A DNA stretch of 64,000 bases from JABDIP01 sp965212545 (GCA_965212545.1 CBDBVB010000024.1:1-64000), one strand, 5' to 3'. Positions 18,268-27,416 are shown, numbered from the stretch's first letter. The notes: generated from the sequence alone by a model not told the origin. Translations and numbers: made by a program.

Positions 18268-19851
18268 CTAGTTCTTGCTCACATCCCGCAGGATCAGCAG
18301 GAAGCTGGGCTCGAGCTGGAAGTTGCCGACATTGGCGGTGGTGACCGCGTTCTGCTTCCAGCTGGCGATGAAGGCCCAGGGCGCGTCCTCATAGACGATC
18401 TGCTGCATGTCCCGGTAGAGCCGGGCGCGTTCCGCCTGGTCGGTGCTGCGCCGGGCGGCTTCCAGCAATTCGTCGACCTGGGGATTCGAGTAGTAGCCGG
18501 AGTTGAAGCCGCCTTCCTCGGGCATCGCCGAGGTCCTGAGCGCCAGGAAGGGCAGAGTGTCCGGATCGTTGGTCATCCAGGCCATCTCGGCCATGGCGGC
18601 CTTGCCCTCGAGACCCGGATTGACCCGGCTGAGGAAGGTGTTCCACTCATAGGTTTCGATCTTGGCGTCGATCCCCACCGCAGCCAGATCGGCCTGGATG
18701 GCGGTGCCCATGGGGATCGGGTCGAGCATGCCTGAGCCGCCCTCGGTGACGTAGAAGACGATCTCCGCGCCATCGCCATAGCCCGCTTCCTGGATCAGTT
18801 CGCGCGCCTTGTCGGGGTCATGAGGATAGGGCTCCAGGGTATCGTTGTAGGCCCAGGAGAACGCGGCCGGCGTCGGTCCGGTGGCGACTGTCGCGGTGCC
18901 CTGCAGCACATTGTCGACCAGGCTCTGCTTGTCGATCGCATAGTTGATCGCCTGGCGCATCCGGACATCGTCGAAAGGCGGTTCGCGAAGGTTCAGGATC
19001 AGGAACCAAAGATGCGGCCCGGCCTGTTCATGCAGCAGGAATTCCGCATCCGCGTCGAACATCGCCGCGTTGTCGGGCGGCACCTCGACCATCATGTCGA
19101 TCCCACCAGAGAGCATTTCGGAGACCCGGGCATTGGCGTCGGTGATCGGCCGGAAGACCACACCGCGCAGCGGTGGCGCCCCGTCCCTGTAATTGGTATT
19201 GCGCTCCAGCGCCACCTGCCGGTTGCTCTCCCACACGCTGAACAGGAACGGGCCGGTGCCGGACGGGTTGCGCCCGTACTCCGCACCATGGGTCTCGACC
19301 GCCGTGGGCGAGACGATCAGGCCGGGCGGATAGGCCAAATTGGACAGGAACGGCGCGTAGGGTTCGCTCAACGTGAAGCGGACTGTCAAGTCATCAACGA
19401 CGTCCGTCGAGGCGACCGAGGAGAAGAAAAACGACAGCGGGAACGGGCCAGTGTCGTGGAACGGATGACTCTCGTCCAGCATACGGTCGAAGGTAAACTT
19501 CACCGCCTCGGCGTTGAATGGCGTGCCGTCGTGGAAGCGCACCCCGTCCCGCAACTTGAAAGTGTAGATCAAGCCGTCGGCACTGATCTCCCAGCTTTCG
19601 GCGAGCGCCGGCTCGACCTCCAGTGTGCCGGTCTTGTAGCGCAACAGACCGTCATAGACGTTGACCAGGATGCGGAAATCATTGACCGCGGTGACCACCT
19701 GCGGGTCCATGGATTTCGGCTCGGCGATCTGTCCGACCACCAGCACATCCGGCGGCACCTGCGCAGTGGCCGCCTGCCAGGCGACGACGGCGCAGGCCGC
19801 GATCGCCGCCGCGGCAAGGATTCGAGTTGCTGGTTTCCTGAATAGCGTCAC
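18268..19851 (-). CDS. Peptide ABC transporter substrate-binding protein (family 5)
   Basis: 527-residue periplasmic binding protein with a signal peptide (about residues 1-31). Family-5 signatures include EPALAESWEISADGLIYTFK, LRDGVRFHDGTPFNAEAVKF, NYRDGAPPLRGVVFRPI and MRQAINYAIDKQSLV. The GTG at 19851 has GGGGAGG about 7 bases upstream; the upstream ATG at 19899 adds a non-signal-like stretch. It heads the operon with dppB, dppCD and dppF. Confidence 0.9.
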   Translation of the reverse strand: MTLFRKPATRILAAAAIAACAVVAWQAATAQVPPDVLVVGQIAEPKSMDPQVVTAVNDFRILVNVYDGLLRYKTGTLEVEPALAESWEISADGLIYTFKLRDGVRFHDGTPFNAEAVKFTFDRMLDESHPFHDTGPFPLSFFFSSVASTDVVDDLTVRFTLSEPYAPFLSNLAYPPGLIVSPTAVETHGAEYGRNPSGTGPFLFSVWESNRQVALERNTNYRDGAPPLRGVVFRPITDANARVSEMLSGGIDMMVEVPPDNAAMFDADAEFLLHEQAGPHLWFLILNLREPPFDDVRMRQAINYAIDKQSLVDNVLQGTATVATGPTPAAFSWAYNDTLEPYPHDPDKARELIQEAGYGDGAEIVFYVTEGGSGMLDPIPMGTAIQADLAAVGIDAKIETYEWNTFLSRVNPGLEGKAAMAEMAWMTNDPDTLPFLALRTSAMPEEGGFNSGYYSNPQVDELLEAARRSTDQAERARLYRDMQQIVYEDAPWAFIASWKQNAVTTANVGNFQLEPSFLLILRDVSKN

Positions 19852-20040
19852 GAGTTTGCCTCCCCTCGTTCGGCGTGCGAGCGCGACAGGCTGGATCACA
19901 TCGACTGCCGGTCTTGCCTCCCCCTTGTGCGCTCTTGGATGGGGTCAGCCTTTCCCAAGGCAATACTCTTGTCAACCGACGCCCAGTCGTCCTGCGATGG
20001 TCCTTGGCGGTTTGGCGATGGAACCACCTGCTTCGGAGAC

Positions 20041-20085
20041 AAAAGAAGCCCCGCCGGACGCCGAGGGAGAGGCAGCGTCGGGGCT
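20041..20085 (-). terminator. Intrinsic terminator after the DUF1493 gene
   Basis: On the minus strand AGCCCCG pairs with CGGGGCT (ends of the element), with a further ACGC/GCGT pairing inside, and the stem is followed by TCTTTTG. It lies 15 bases after the stop at 20100. Confidence 0.65.
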
Positions 20086-20099
20086 GGGCTGGCCCCAAC

Positions 20100-20444
20100 T
20101 CAGATCGACGGCTCTACCCACCGACCTTCGGCGATAGAGCGCCTGAGGTCGGATATGCGCAACTCGACGATATCCGCGTCCAGCCGGCGGCCGCGGATGA
20201 CGCACCAGAGGTGGTAGATCGGATTGTAAGGCAATTCGGGGCCGAAATACCTGGACCAGTCGACTTCGGACATGTCGAGACCGAAATCACGCCCGATCGC
20301 TTCAAGCACCTCTGCACCATCCAGCCCGGCAACGCCGAAGTCGTGAAACAGCGAGGACTCGTCGGAAAACCTGTCCGGTTCGATCCTGGTTATGTCGGAG
20401 ATGATCTGAATGAGCGGGTCGCAGGCGGACAGGGTCGACATCAT
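20100..20444 (-). CDS. DUF1493 family protein
   Basis: 114-residue acidic protein with the DUF1493 pattern: ITRIEPDRFSDESSLFHDFG near the start, resembling an acyl-carrier-protein fold without the serine attachment motif. It then has EVLEAIGRDFGLDMSEVDWSRYFGPE and a C-terminal segment LRISDLRRSIAEGRW. Function is unknown. Single gene with its own terminator. Confidence 0.7.
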   Translation of the reverse strand: MMSTLSACDPLIQIISDITRIEPDRFSDESSLFHDFGVAGLDGAEVLEAIGRDFGLDMSEVDWSRYFGPELPYNPIYHLWCVIRGRRLDADIVELRISDLRRSIAEGRWVEPSI

Positions 20445-20587
20445 CGCAGGCTCCGCAGAGTTTGCTGAGCGGGATGTCGGAACGCCTGCCCCGGTTCGAA
20501 TCCCACCGACATCGACCTTGCGCTCGGATCGTCGGCGAAGGGACCGCAGGCAATTCCGCGTGCCGTCGTCGGGCCGCCAGACCGCAA

Positions 20588-20607
20588 AGCCGGCAACGCC
20601 GCCGGCT
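20588..20607 (-). terminator. Weak terminator-like hairpin after the H1-like gene
   Basis: AGCCGGC and GCCGGCT enclose a six-base loop and, on the minus strand, are followed by TTTG. It lies 24 bases after the stop at 20631. The T-run is short. Confidence 0.35.
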
Positions 20608-20630
20608 TCCGTCTGACGGCCGAGCCTGCG

Positions 20631-21482
20631 CTACGGCTTCGCCGGCGGTTTCGGGCGCGATGCCGTGGTGCGGCGGGCGGCCGGGCGTCGGGCCGTCGTC
20701 GACCGGCGTGTCGCCGGCTTCTTGGCCGCCGGCTTCGCAGCAGTCGCGCCCGAGGCGGATGCGGGCTTCGCCGCTCCGGCATTGGTCTTGGCCCTGGTGG
20801 TGCGGGCGGCGGTCGTCCGCTTGGCCGTCGTCGCGCGGGTGGCCGACGCGGCCGGCTTGGCAGCGGTCGCTGGTTTGGCCGGAGCCTTGCTTGCGGTCGA
20901 AGCGGTTCTCGCCGCGGTGCTGCGTGCGGCGGTACTGCGTTGTGCCGCGGGCTTAGCTGCGGCCGCCGGCCCTGCCGCCGCGTTGGTCGCGCGTGCCGCG
21001 GTTTTCGGTGCAGCCGCCTTGGCCGGGGCCCGCTTCGGTGCAGCCGCTTTGGCCGGGGCCCGCTTGGCGGCGGCAGTCTTGGCGGCAGCAGTCTTCGGCG
21101 CCGGTTTGGCGGCTGCGGTCTTTGCGGCAGCTGCAGTCTTGGCCGGCTTCTTGCCCGATTTGGATTTCGAGACGAGCGCCTTGGCGATGTTCTTCGAGGC
21201 CTTCTTCACGGCCGTGAACTCGCGCTTGCTGGCCTTGCGAAGAGCCCGGAATTCCTTCTCCGACGCATCCTGCAGAGCGGACAATTCCTTTGTCACGGCG
21301 TCGAGTTTGGCGCGGAGTCGATCACGAGCGTGGCCGGCGTCGACGCTCTTTTCGACGGCGGACATTCCCTTGCCGACCTTCTTCGAAGCCGCTCGAATCC
21401 GTGTCACCGAATTCTCGGCTGCCTTCTCCAGCTGGGCCAGAGTCTTCTCCAGCCGCTTACCCATCTCACTTTCATACGCCAT
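20631..21482 (-). CDS. Histone H1-like, Lys/Ala/Pro-rich DNA-binding protein
   Basis: 283 residues in two parts. Residues 1 to about 105 are helical and charged (coiled-coil-like, LEKTLAQLEKAAENSVTRI, ASKREFTAVKKASKNIAKAL). From about 108 to the end it is a disordered tail of AAK, PAK, TAA and RRTT repeats, including tandem copies of RAPAKAAAPK. Such tails resemble eukaryotic H1 and bacterial AlgP/HU-tail proteins and bind DNA non-specifically. A role in nucleoid compaction is inferred. Confidence 0.75.
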   Translation of the reverse strand: MAYESEMGKRLEKTLAQLEKAAENSVTRIRAASKKVGKGMSAVEKSVDAGHARDRLRAKLDAVTKELSALQDASEKEFRALRKASKREFTAVKKASKNIAKALVSKSKSGKKPAKTAAAAKTAAAKPAPKTAAAKTAAAKRAPAKAAAPKRAPAKAAAPKTAARATNAAAGPAAAAKPAAQRSTAARSTAARTASTASKAPAKPATAAKPAASATRATTAKRTTAARTTRAKTNAGAAKPASASGATAAKPAAKKPATRRSTTARRPAARRTTASRPKPPAKP

Positions 21483-21722
21483 GGAATTCTTCTCCCGAGC
21501 AAGCCGAATTATTGTGGCCGATCACCTGGATCCGGAACCGTTCGGGCATCTGAATTGGACCAGCCGATCATCACATTAACCAACAGGCCTTGCCGTAGCG
21601 TTACCGAACCCTAGGAATTTGTAGCGCGTTTCAGGCCCTGTCAACTAGCCGCCATCTCGGACACGCCGCCTTGATACGGATCAAGTGAGGGAAAGAAGCT
21701 TGGTTGCCGGCCTGATATTCGC

Positions 21723-21971
21723 CTAGCGAACCAGGTCCAGCAACTCCTCGCCACGCTTGCGTTGCTCGTCGATGACGGCGAGCTTTCGGGTCAGCTTGTC
21801 GCGCTTCGCCGGGTCCTTGGTATGTTCGAGCGCCTCCCGGGTCTTGCGCCCTTTACGGTCGATCTTGTCGAGAATCTGCTGGACATGCCGAGGACTGATC
21901 CTGGCGCGGTCTTTCGTCCTGACCTCGTCATACAGCCCGGAGAGTCGCTTTATCGTCTTCTTCAGGATCAT
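21723..21971 (-). CDS. Small basic protein coupled to the Na/Pi symporter
   Basis: 82 residues, rich in Lys and Arg, probably entirely helical (KTIKRLSGLYDEVRTKDRAR, then DKIDRKGRKTREALEHTKD). No membrane segment. Its ATG overlaps the stop of the upstream symporter gene by 4 bases, so it is translated from the same message. I do not recognise the family; a helper or regulator of the symporter is only a guess from coupling. Confidence 0.65.
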   Translation of the reverse strand: MILKKTIKRLSGLYDEVRTKDRARISPRHVQQILDKIDRKGRKTREALEHTKDPAKRDKLTRKLAVIDEQRKRGEELLDLVR

Positions 21972-23806
21972 TGGCCGACCGCTGTCCGGTGTTCGGTTTC
22001 GACCTCCGGCGTCCGCTCGCCGACCTGACCCAGATCGTCGTCTTCGAGGGAGATGATGCGCTCGATTTCGGCCAGCGCCGAGTCCGGTTCCGCATACAGT
22101 TCTCGAGCGACGTCGATCAGATTGCGCATCACCGCATAGGCGTAACCGGAATCGTTGAGGCAGGATGTCGCCTGTTCGGCGGTGATGCTGTTGTCGCGGA
22201 TCAGCCCGTCGATCCGACGGTCGAACTCGCGGCGATCACTCTCCAATTGGACCCGGGTTTCATCCAGCCATAATGTCGTGCGATCGGCCGGATCGGCATG
22301 CTGCAACCTGTCGATCTCGCGCAGGATCTCCGCGATCTCCAATCGGGCCTGGTTATAGAGGTCGCGCATCAGACCGGTATCCCGCGTCGTGAACCGGTTC
22401 ACGTTCTTGCGCATGTGCTTGATCGCCTTGATCGCTTCGACAACCTTGCCACTGACCTCGCGCAGGCGGTAGGCGGCGTCCACCTCGTCACCATGAAGCT
22501 TCTGTGAAATCCGGGTGGTGTATTCGACGATCGCGGCGTGCAGCGGCTTGACCCGTTCCTCGTAGCGTTGGTCCAGGTCGAATTCGATAACCTGCCGGCT
22601 GTCGGCGACGACCGTGCCGAGATCGCTGGCGCCCATGACCCGGCTGCGGTGCAGGTTGAGGCCGTGGGCGATGATCTCCGTGGCGTGGTCGTAGAGACGC
22701 TGGACCTCGTTGCGCAGCGCCTCGATGACCGTCTTCGGAAACTCGATGACCGCCTTGTTGAGGTACCGCGGCTGGCTGACATTGCGGGCGGGGGCCGGGA
22801 TCATGCGTTCGACGAACGCGACCAGCCGTCCGATCACCGGCACCATCAGGATCACACCGAGCAGGTTGAACACGGTATGGAAGACCGCGAGTTTCAACGT
22901 GTAGTCGGTCGCCGCGATGCCGATGGCGTCGCTGACCGTATCCACCACCAGCCGAAGCTGGTTGATCAAAAGGATGGCGACGATTGCGGTGACAGCATTG
23001 AATACGAGATGTGCAAGGGCGAGCCGCTTGCCCTGGAAATTGGCGCTTAGCGAGCCGATGATCGCGGTGACCGTGGTGCCGATATTTGCGCCGATGGCCA
23101 GCGCCAGCGCGTTTTCATAGGTGACCTGGCCGGCGGCCAGCGCGGTGATGATCAGCACCATCGTCGCGTGGCTTGATTGCATGATGACCGTCGCGACGCC
23201 GCCGGCCAGGGTATAGACCACCAGCCCGAGGATGCCGGTCATCGCCAGTTGCGCCAGGTCGACCTGATCCTGGAAGGTGGCGAACCCCTCCTTCATGTTG
23301 TGAATGCCAAGGAACAGGAATCCGACCCCGGCGATCACGTAACCGATGCCCTTGATGGTCGAGGACGACTGGAAGACCAGTACGATGCCGACCGCCAGCA
23401 TCGGCATGGCATAGGCGGCGATGTTGACCTTCAGACCGAACCCGGCGACCAGCCAGGCGCCGGTGGTGGTGCCGATATTGGCGCCGTAGATCACCCCGAT
23501 CCCGGCGGCCAGCGGCAGCAGTCCGGCGCTGAGAAACGAGATCGTGATCACCGAGACGAAGGAGCTCGACTGGGACACCGTCGTCGACACCACACCGAAG
23601 CTGAGCGATTTCCACAGGCGGTTGGTCGAGATCTCCAGCGCCCGTTCCAGCAAGCCGCCGCTGAACAGACGAAAGCCCTGTTCCATCAGCAGCACGCCGA
23701 ACAGGAACATCGCAATTCCGGCGCAGATCACCTGCGCATCCGGGCTGACCCAGAACCCGTACAGCATGAGTCCGAGAAAGACGGGCAGGGCGAGCTTTTT
23801 CGTCAC
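21968..23806 (-). CDS. Na/Pi-cotransporter family protein with PhoU-like domain
   Basis: 612-residue inner-membrane protein. Two copies of the NptA/PNaS repeat are seen: GVVSTTVSQSSSFVSVITISF and ATVIMQSSHATMVLIITALA, each followed by GANIGTT. About eight to ten membrane segments occupy residues 1-330. A cytoplasmic helical PhoU-like domain fills 340-600. It probably imports or exports phosphate with sodium. The GTG at 23806 (VTKKLALPVFLG) puts the first membrane helix at the N-terminus; the upstream ATG at 23899 gives a non-conserved basic leader. Confidence 0.85.
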   Translation of the reverse strand: MTKKLALPVFLGLMLYGFWVSPDAQVICAGIAMFLFGVLLMEQGFRLFSGGLLERALEISTNRLWKSLSFGVVSTTVSQSSSFVSVITISFLSAGLLPLAAGIGVIYGANIGTTTGAWLVAGFGLKVNIAAYAMPMLAVGIVLVFQSSSTIKGIGYVIAGVGFLFLGIHNMKEGFATFQDQVDLAQLAMTGILGLVVYTLAGGVATVIMQSSHATMVLIITALAAGQVTYENALALAIGANIGTTVTAIIGSLSANFQGKRLALAHLVFNAVTAIVAILLINQLRLVVDTVSDAIGIAATDYTLKLAVFHTVFNLLGVILMVPVIGRLVAFVERMIPAPARNVSQPRYLNKAVIEFPKTVIEALRNEVQRLYDHATEIIAHGLNLHRSRVMGASDLGTVVADSRQVIEFDLDQRYEERVKPLHAAIVEYTTRISQKLHGDEVDAAYRLREVSGKVVEAIKAIKHMRKNVNRFTTRDTGLMRDLYNQARLEIAEILREIDRLQHADPADRTTLWLDETRVQLESDRREFDRRIDGLIRDNSITAEQATSCLNDSGYAYAVMRNLIDVARELYAEPDSALAEIERIISLEDDDLGQVGERTPEVETEHRTAVGQ

Positions 23807-24002
23807 GGCCGTCCCGCCGTTGACCGGCCGGGCCGGCAATGCGCCGCCGTGGTCCAGAGGTCGCCGTCGCCTGTCATGCGAAGCCAACGGTAACAGCACG
23901 CCACGCCGGGTGAAACAGCGCAGCGTGCACCCGCAGGGTTCAGTCGAGCGTCGCTTCGGTGTCGCAGCGGGTACTTGACGGGTGCCGGAACGTGGCTTAT
24001 AT

Positions 24003-24018
24003 TTAACCAGATGGTTAA
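24003..24018. promoter_or_regulatory. Palindromic operator overlapping the arsR-like start codon
   Basis: TTAACCA-GA-TGGTTAA is a perfect inverted repeat that includes the ATG at 24011. It fits an autoregulatory site for the ArsR-type protein encoded immediately downstream. Repressor binding here is inferred from position. Confidence 0.6.
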
Positions 24019-24367
24019 TTATTCTACAGAGAGTCTCGACGCGGTGTTTTCCGCTCTAGGTGACCCGACGCGTCGCGCCATCCTGTCGCAGCTGGCCGAG
24101 GGGGAGACCCGGGTCACCGAGCTTGCATCGCCGCATCACATATCACTGCCGGCGATCTCCAAGCATCTGCGGGTGCTGGAATCCGCGGGGTTGCTGAGCA
24201 AGCAGAAGGCAGGGCGGGTGGTGCGCTGCAGCCTGAACGCCGAACCGTTGAAGGAGGCGGCCGATTGGGTGGAGAGCTACCGCCGTTTCTGGGAGGGCCA
24301 GTTTGACCGGCTGGAGCGCTACCTGGAGGACGTCTCGCCAAAATCCGAGGAGAAACCCGATGACTGA
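24011..24367 (+). CDS. ArsR-family winged-helix regulator of the SRPBCC operon
   Basis: 118-residue DNA-binding protein with the ArsR pattern LDAVFSALGDPTRRAILSQLAEGE, recognition helix ISLPAISKHLRVLESAGLLSK and wing KAGRVVRCSL. No Cys cluster, so it is not a classical metal sensor. It overlaps the following SRPBCC gene by 8 bases, a common pairing. It probably represses its own operon through the palindrome covering its start. Confidence 0.88.
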   Translation: MVNYSTESLDAVFSALGDPTRRAILSQLAEGETRVTELASPHHISLPAISKHLRVLESAGLLSKQKAGRVVRCSLNAEPLKEAADWVESYRRFWEGQFDRLERYLEDVSPKSEEKPDD

Positions 24368-24836
24368 TGTTGCCACCGAGACCCCGCCGGATGTCGGAAC
24401 CGAGGCGGATCGCACGCTGACGATCACCCGCCAGGTTGCGGCACCGCGCGACGTTGTGTTCCGGGCCTGGTCGGATCCGGCCGAGCTTGCGAAATGGTGG
24501 GGGCCGGAGGGCACCACGCCGGTGATCGACACCATGGACGTTCGTTCCGGCGGCGCCTGGCGCACCCGCATGGTCAATGCGCAGGGCCAGGAATACATCT
24601 GCAGCGGTGTCTATCGCGAGATCGCCGCGCCGGAGCGGCTCTCGTTCACATGGGCCTGGGAGACCGACGGCGTGCGCGGCCACGAGACCCTGGTCACGGT
24701 AGAATTCAGGGACAGCGACGGCGGCACCGAGATGGTTCTCAACCAGCGCCTGTTCGAGACCTCGGAGGGCACCCGGATGCACAATGAGGGCTGGACCAGT
24801 TCGCTCGATCGTCTGCAGCGGGCGCTGGCCGACTGA
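24360..24836 (+). CDS. SRPBCC/AHSA1-domain protein
   Basis: 158-residue protein of the Aha1-C/START-like fold: ITRQVAAPRDVVFRAWSDPAELAKWW at the N-terminus and HNEGWTSSLDRLQRAL at the C-terminus are typical. Likely binds a hydrophobic ligand; function unknown. Translationally coupled to the ArsR gene. Confidence 0.85.
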   Translation: MTDVATETPPDVGTEADRTLTITRQVAAPRDVVFRAWSDPAELAKWWGPEGTTPVIDTMDVRSGGAWRTRMVNAQGQEYICSGVYREIAAPERLSFTWAWETDGVRGHETLVTVEFRDSDGGTEMVLNQRLFETSEGTRMHNEGWTSSLDRLQRALAD

Positions 24837-24859
24837 CAACTACACGGGAGAAAACGACC

Positions 24860-25558
24860 ATGGCACACCATCACGAACGCCGGTTTCCCGGTGAGACTGA
24901 TGCCTATCGCGAGGCCCGCGACCGACTGCTGTCGGCCGAGCGGGAACTGCGGCGCAAGGTCGAGGAGGTCGCCGCCCTCCGCCGGGGGCTTCCGCCCGGC
25001 GGCGCGGTGAAAGAGGATTATCTGTTCGAGGAAGGCGCCGCCGATCCCTCGGATTCTGGCACGACCCGGCAGACCCGGCTGTCCGACCTGTTCGCAGCGG
25101 GCAGGGACACCCTTGTGGTCTACAGCTTCATGTATCCGCCGGGCGGCAAGGCCTGCCCGATGTGCGCCGCCTTCCTCGACAGCCTGAACGGCAGCGCCGG
25201 ACACATCTCCCAACGGGTTAACCTGGCGGTCGTCGCCAAGGCGCCGCTTCAGACCATCCGCGACTTCGCGGCGTCTCGCGGCTGGTCAGACCTGCGGCTG
25301 CTGTCCTCGGCCGGCAACGGCTACAACGCCGACTATTTCGGCGAGTCGGAGGAGGGCGACCAGTGGCCGATGGTCAATGTGTTCCGTCGTGACGCCGACG
25401 GCATCCATCACACATACGCGTCGGAGATCTTCTTCGCCGGATCCGAGGAGGGCCAGCACCCGCGCCATGTCGATGCCATGTGGCCGCTGTGGAACATCTT
25501 CGACCTGACCCCGGACGGCCGCGGCGAAAACTGGTTCCCGCAGATCTCATACGATTGA
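24860..25558 (+). CDS. DUF899 thioredoxin-fold family protein
   Basis: 232 residues. FEEGAADPSDSGTTRQTRLSDLF, then LVVYSFMYPPGGKACPMCAAFLD with a CPMC motif at the position of a thioredoxin active site, and HVDAMWPLWNIFDLTPDGRG at the end, match DUF899. Probably a cytosolic redox protein; the reaction is unknown. Third gene of the ArsR-SRPBCC operon, 23 bases downstream. Confidence 0.85.
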   Translation: MAHHHERRFPGETDAYREARDRLLSAERELRRKVEEVAALRRGLPPGGAVKEDYLFEEGAADPSDSGTTRQTRLSDLFAAGRDTLVVYSFMYPPGGKACPMCAAFLDSLNGSAGHISQRVNLAVVAKAPLQTIRDFAASRGWSDLRLLSSAGNGYNADYFGESEEGDQWPMVNVFRRDADGIHHTYASEIFFAGSEEGQHPRHVDAMWPLWNIFDLTPDGRGENWFPQISYD

Positions 25559-25593
25559 GGGCTCGCCGATACGGACCAGCTGGGCAAGCTGGG

Positions 25594-26184
25594 TCAGCCG
25601 GTTACGCCCGGCTTGCCTTCCGGCGCCTGAACGAGCTGGTCCCTGCGCACCCAGAGCATGCGCTGGAAGACGCCGTCGCGATTGATGATGAGATGTTTCA
25701 ATGCGCCCAGCATGTGGAGCGCCAGCAAGGGGATGAGCGCGTACGAGGCGAATTCGTGGACCTCTTCCAGGACCTCGTGCAGCGTGCGCATTTCCGGCAG
25801 CATGCTCGGAATGCCGATCAGACCGAACACGTCCACGCTGCGCCCCACCGACCACTGAATGACCGGACCGGACAGGATCAGGATTGCGATCGCCGCCAGC
25901 AGCGCCCATTGCACCAGCGCCGACAGCAGCCGGATCGCCCGCGGTTGGTTCGGCAGCCCCGGTCCTCGCTGGACCAGACGCCATAGGATCCGGGCGCCCA
26001 GCACGACAATGGCGATGACGCCGATCGAGACATGCAGGGCCAGTGTCTCTGTGCGTTCGGGCCTGCGGGCCAGATCTTCCAGTTGCTCGCCGATCACGAA
26101 CATGGTCACCACCAGCACCGCAGCGACCCAGTGGAACACGATGGACAGCCATCCGTAGCCAGTGGCGCGATCTGTCATGGACAT
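25594..26184 (-). CDS. Cytochrome b561-type membrane protein
   Basis: 196 residues with four membrane helices. Haem-ligand candidates are the His residues in WLSIVFHWVAA, TLALHVSIG, LEEVHEFASYA and LLALHMLGALKHL. Carries electrons across the inner membrane in this family. The ATG at 26184 has AAGGA 7 bases upstream. Convergent with the DUF899 gene and divergent from rpoH. Confidence 0.85.
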   Translation of the reverse strand: MSMTDRATGYGWLSIVFHWVAAVLVVTMFVIGEQLEDLARRPERTETLALHVSIGVIAIVVLGARILWRLVQRGPGLPNQPRAIRLLSALVQWALLAAIAILILSGPVIQWSVGRSVDVFGLIGIPSMLPEMRTLHEVLEEVHEFASYALIPLLALHMLGALKHLIINRDGVFQRMLWVRRDQLVQAPEGKPGVTG

Positions 26185-26322
26185 GGTCCGGTCCTTCACC
26201 AGTTGCGTGATTCGTTCGGCGATCGCATCGACGCCTTGTCGCATCTCGGTGTCGCGAGAGTTTGCCGCGTTTGTAACAGGCTGTGTCTCCAAGCCCTGAA
26301 ATCGGCGTCCCTGCGGCCATAC

Positions 26323-26352
26323 CTTGAAAAGTTCGACTTTTGTTCCCATTTA
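26323..26352 (+). promoter_or_regulatory. Heat-shock (sigma32-type) promoter for rpoH
   Basis: CTTGAAA (26323-26329), 15 bases, then CCCATTTA (26345-26352) matches the RpoH promoter consensus (CTTGAAA and CCCATnT). It is on the correct strand 86 bases before the rpoH start, suggesting that RpoH activates its own gene or is activated by a second RpoH. Confidence 0.7.
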
Positions 26353-26437
26353 TTCATGAGACCGGACTCCGCCGTCAACGAACGGAGTGTCCGTCCCGCC
26401 GGTTTCGGCGGCTTGGTCAAACAGTCAGGGAGCATCA

Positions 26438-27328
26438 ATGAACACGGCCACCGTATCGTTCAATGCAAATACGAACCTGTCCCGATATCTTGCTGAGATT
26501 CGGGAATTTCCGCTTCTGACCCGCGAGCAGGAGGTCGATCTCGCTGAGCGCTGGCGTGAGAACCGCGACGAGGAGGCCCTGCGCCTGCTGGCCGGCAGCC
26601 ATCTCAGGCTGGTGGCCAAGATCGCCCGCGGTTTCGGAGGCTACGGCCTGCCGCTGCGCGACCTGATCGCAGAGGGAAATGTCGGCCTGATGCAGGCCTT
26701 GCAGAAATACGATCCCGACCGGGGGTTCCGCCTGGCGACCTATGCCATGTGGTGGATCCGCGCGTCGATCCAGGAATACATCCTACATTCCTGGTCGCTG
26801 GTGAAGGCCGGCACGACCGCCGGTCAGAAGAAGCTGTTCTTCAACCTGCGCCGGCTGAAGGCGCAGATGGAGGCCTATGAGGAGGGCGACCTGGCGCCGG
26901 AGACTGTGACGGCGATCGCCAGGGAACTCGACGTCACCGAGGACGAAGTCGTGTCGATGAACCGTCGGCTCGCCTCCGCCGGCGAGATGTCGCTCAACAC
27001 GCCGCTCGGCGAGGACGGCGACAGCCAGTGGCTCGACCTTCTGGTCGACGAGTCCCAGGACCAGGAAACACTGGTCATTGAGTCCGACGAGCTTGGCTGG
27101 CGGCGGCGACTGATGCGCCAGGCAATGCACAAATTGAACCCGCGCGAGCGCCGCATACTTTCCGAGCGCCGGTTGAAGGACGATCCGGTCACTCTGGAGG
27201 TGCTGAGCCAGGAATACGGTGTGTCCCGGGAACGGGTGCGCCAGATCGAGGTCCGCGCCTTCGAGAAGCTGCAGAAGGCGATGCTGAACCTGGCCCGCGC
27301 ACTGCAGCCTCGGCCGGCCCACGCCTGA
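26438..27328 (+). CDS. rpoH: RNA polymerase heat-shock sigma factor RpoH
   Basis: 296-residue sigma-70 family protein. Region 2 is LIAEGNVGLMQALQKYDPDR and LATYAMWWIRASIQEYI. The RpoH box QKKLFFNLR follows at about residue 128, a mark of sigma32. Region 4 is LSQEYGVSRERVRQIEVRAF. The start at 26438 (MNTATVSF) has GGGAG close upstream. Alphaproteobacteria often have two rpoH genes; which paralogue this is cannot be decided here. Confidence 0.92.
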   Translation: MNTATVSFNANTNLSRYLAEIREFPLLTREQEVDLAERWRENRDEEALRLLAGSHLRLVAKIARGFGGYGLPLRDLIAEGNVGLMQALQKYDPDRGFRLATYAMWWIRASIQEYILHSWSLVKAGTTAGQKKLFFNLRRLKAQMEAYEEGDLAPETVTAIARELDVTEDEVVSMNRRLASAGEMSLNTPLGEDGDSQWLDLLVDESQDQETLVIESDELGWRRRLMRQAMHKLNPRERRILSERRLKDDPVTLEVLSQEYGVSRERVRQIEVRAFEKLQKAMLNLARALQPRPAHA

Positions 27329-27416
27329 GCCCGGCGGCACAGTCCTTCTGCCAAGGTAATGTCGTACACGATATGCGGGCTTTGAATTTCGAGGCCCGGC
27401 CCCGCTAGGATCGTGC

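Noticed and set aside
20485..20515. A T-arm-like GGTTCGAATCC suggesting a tRNA.
   Set aside because: The flanking stem does not pair beyond two bases and no acceptor or D-arm is near.
20665..21579. A 304-codon Ala/Val/Leu-rich plus-strand frame that looks like a membrane protein.
   Set aside because: It is the complement of the Lys/Ala/Pro repeats of the H1-like gene. The minus-strand frame has a sensible two-part protein.
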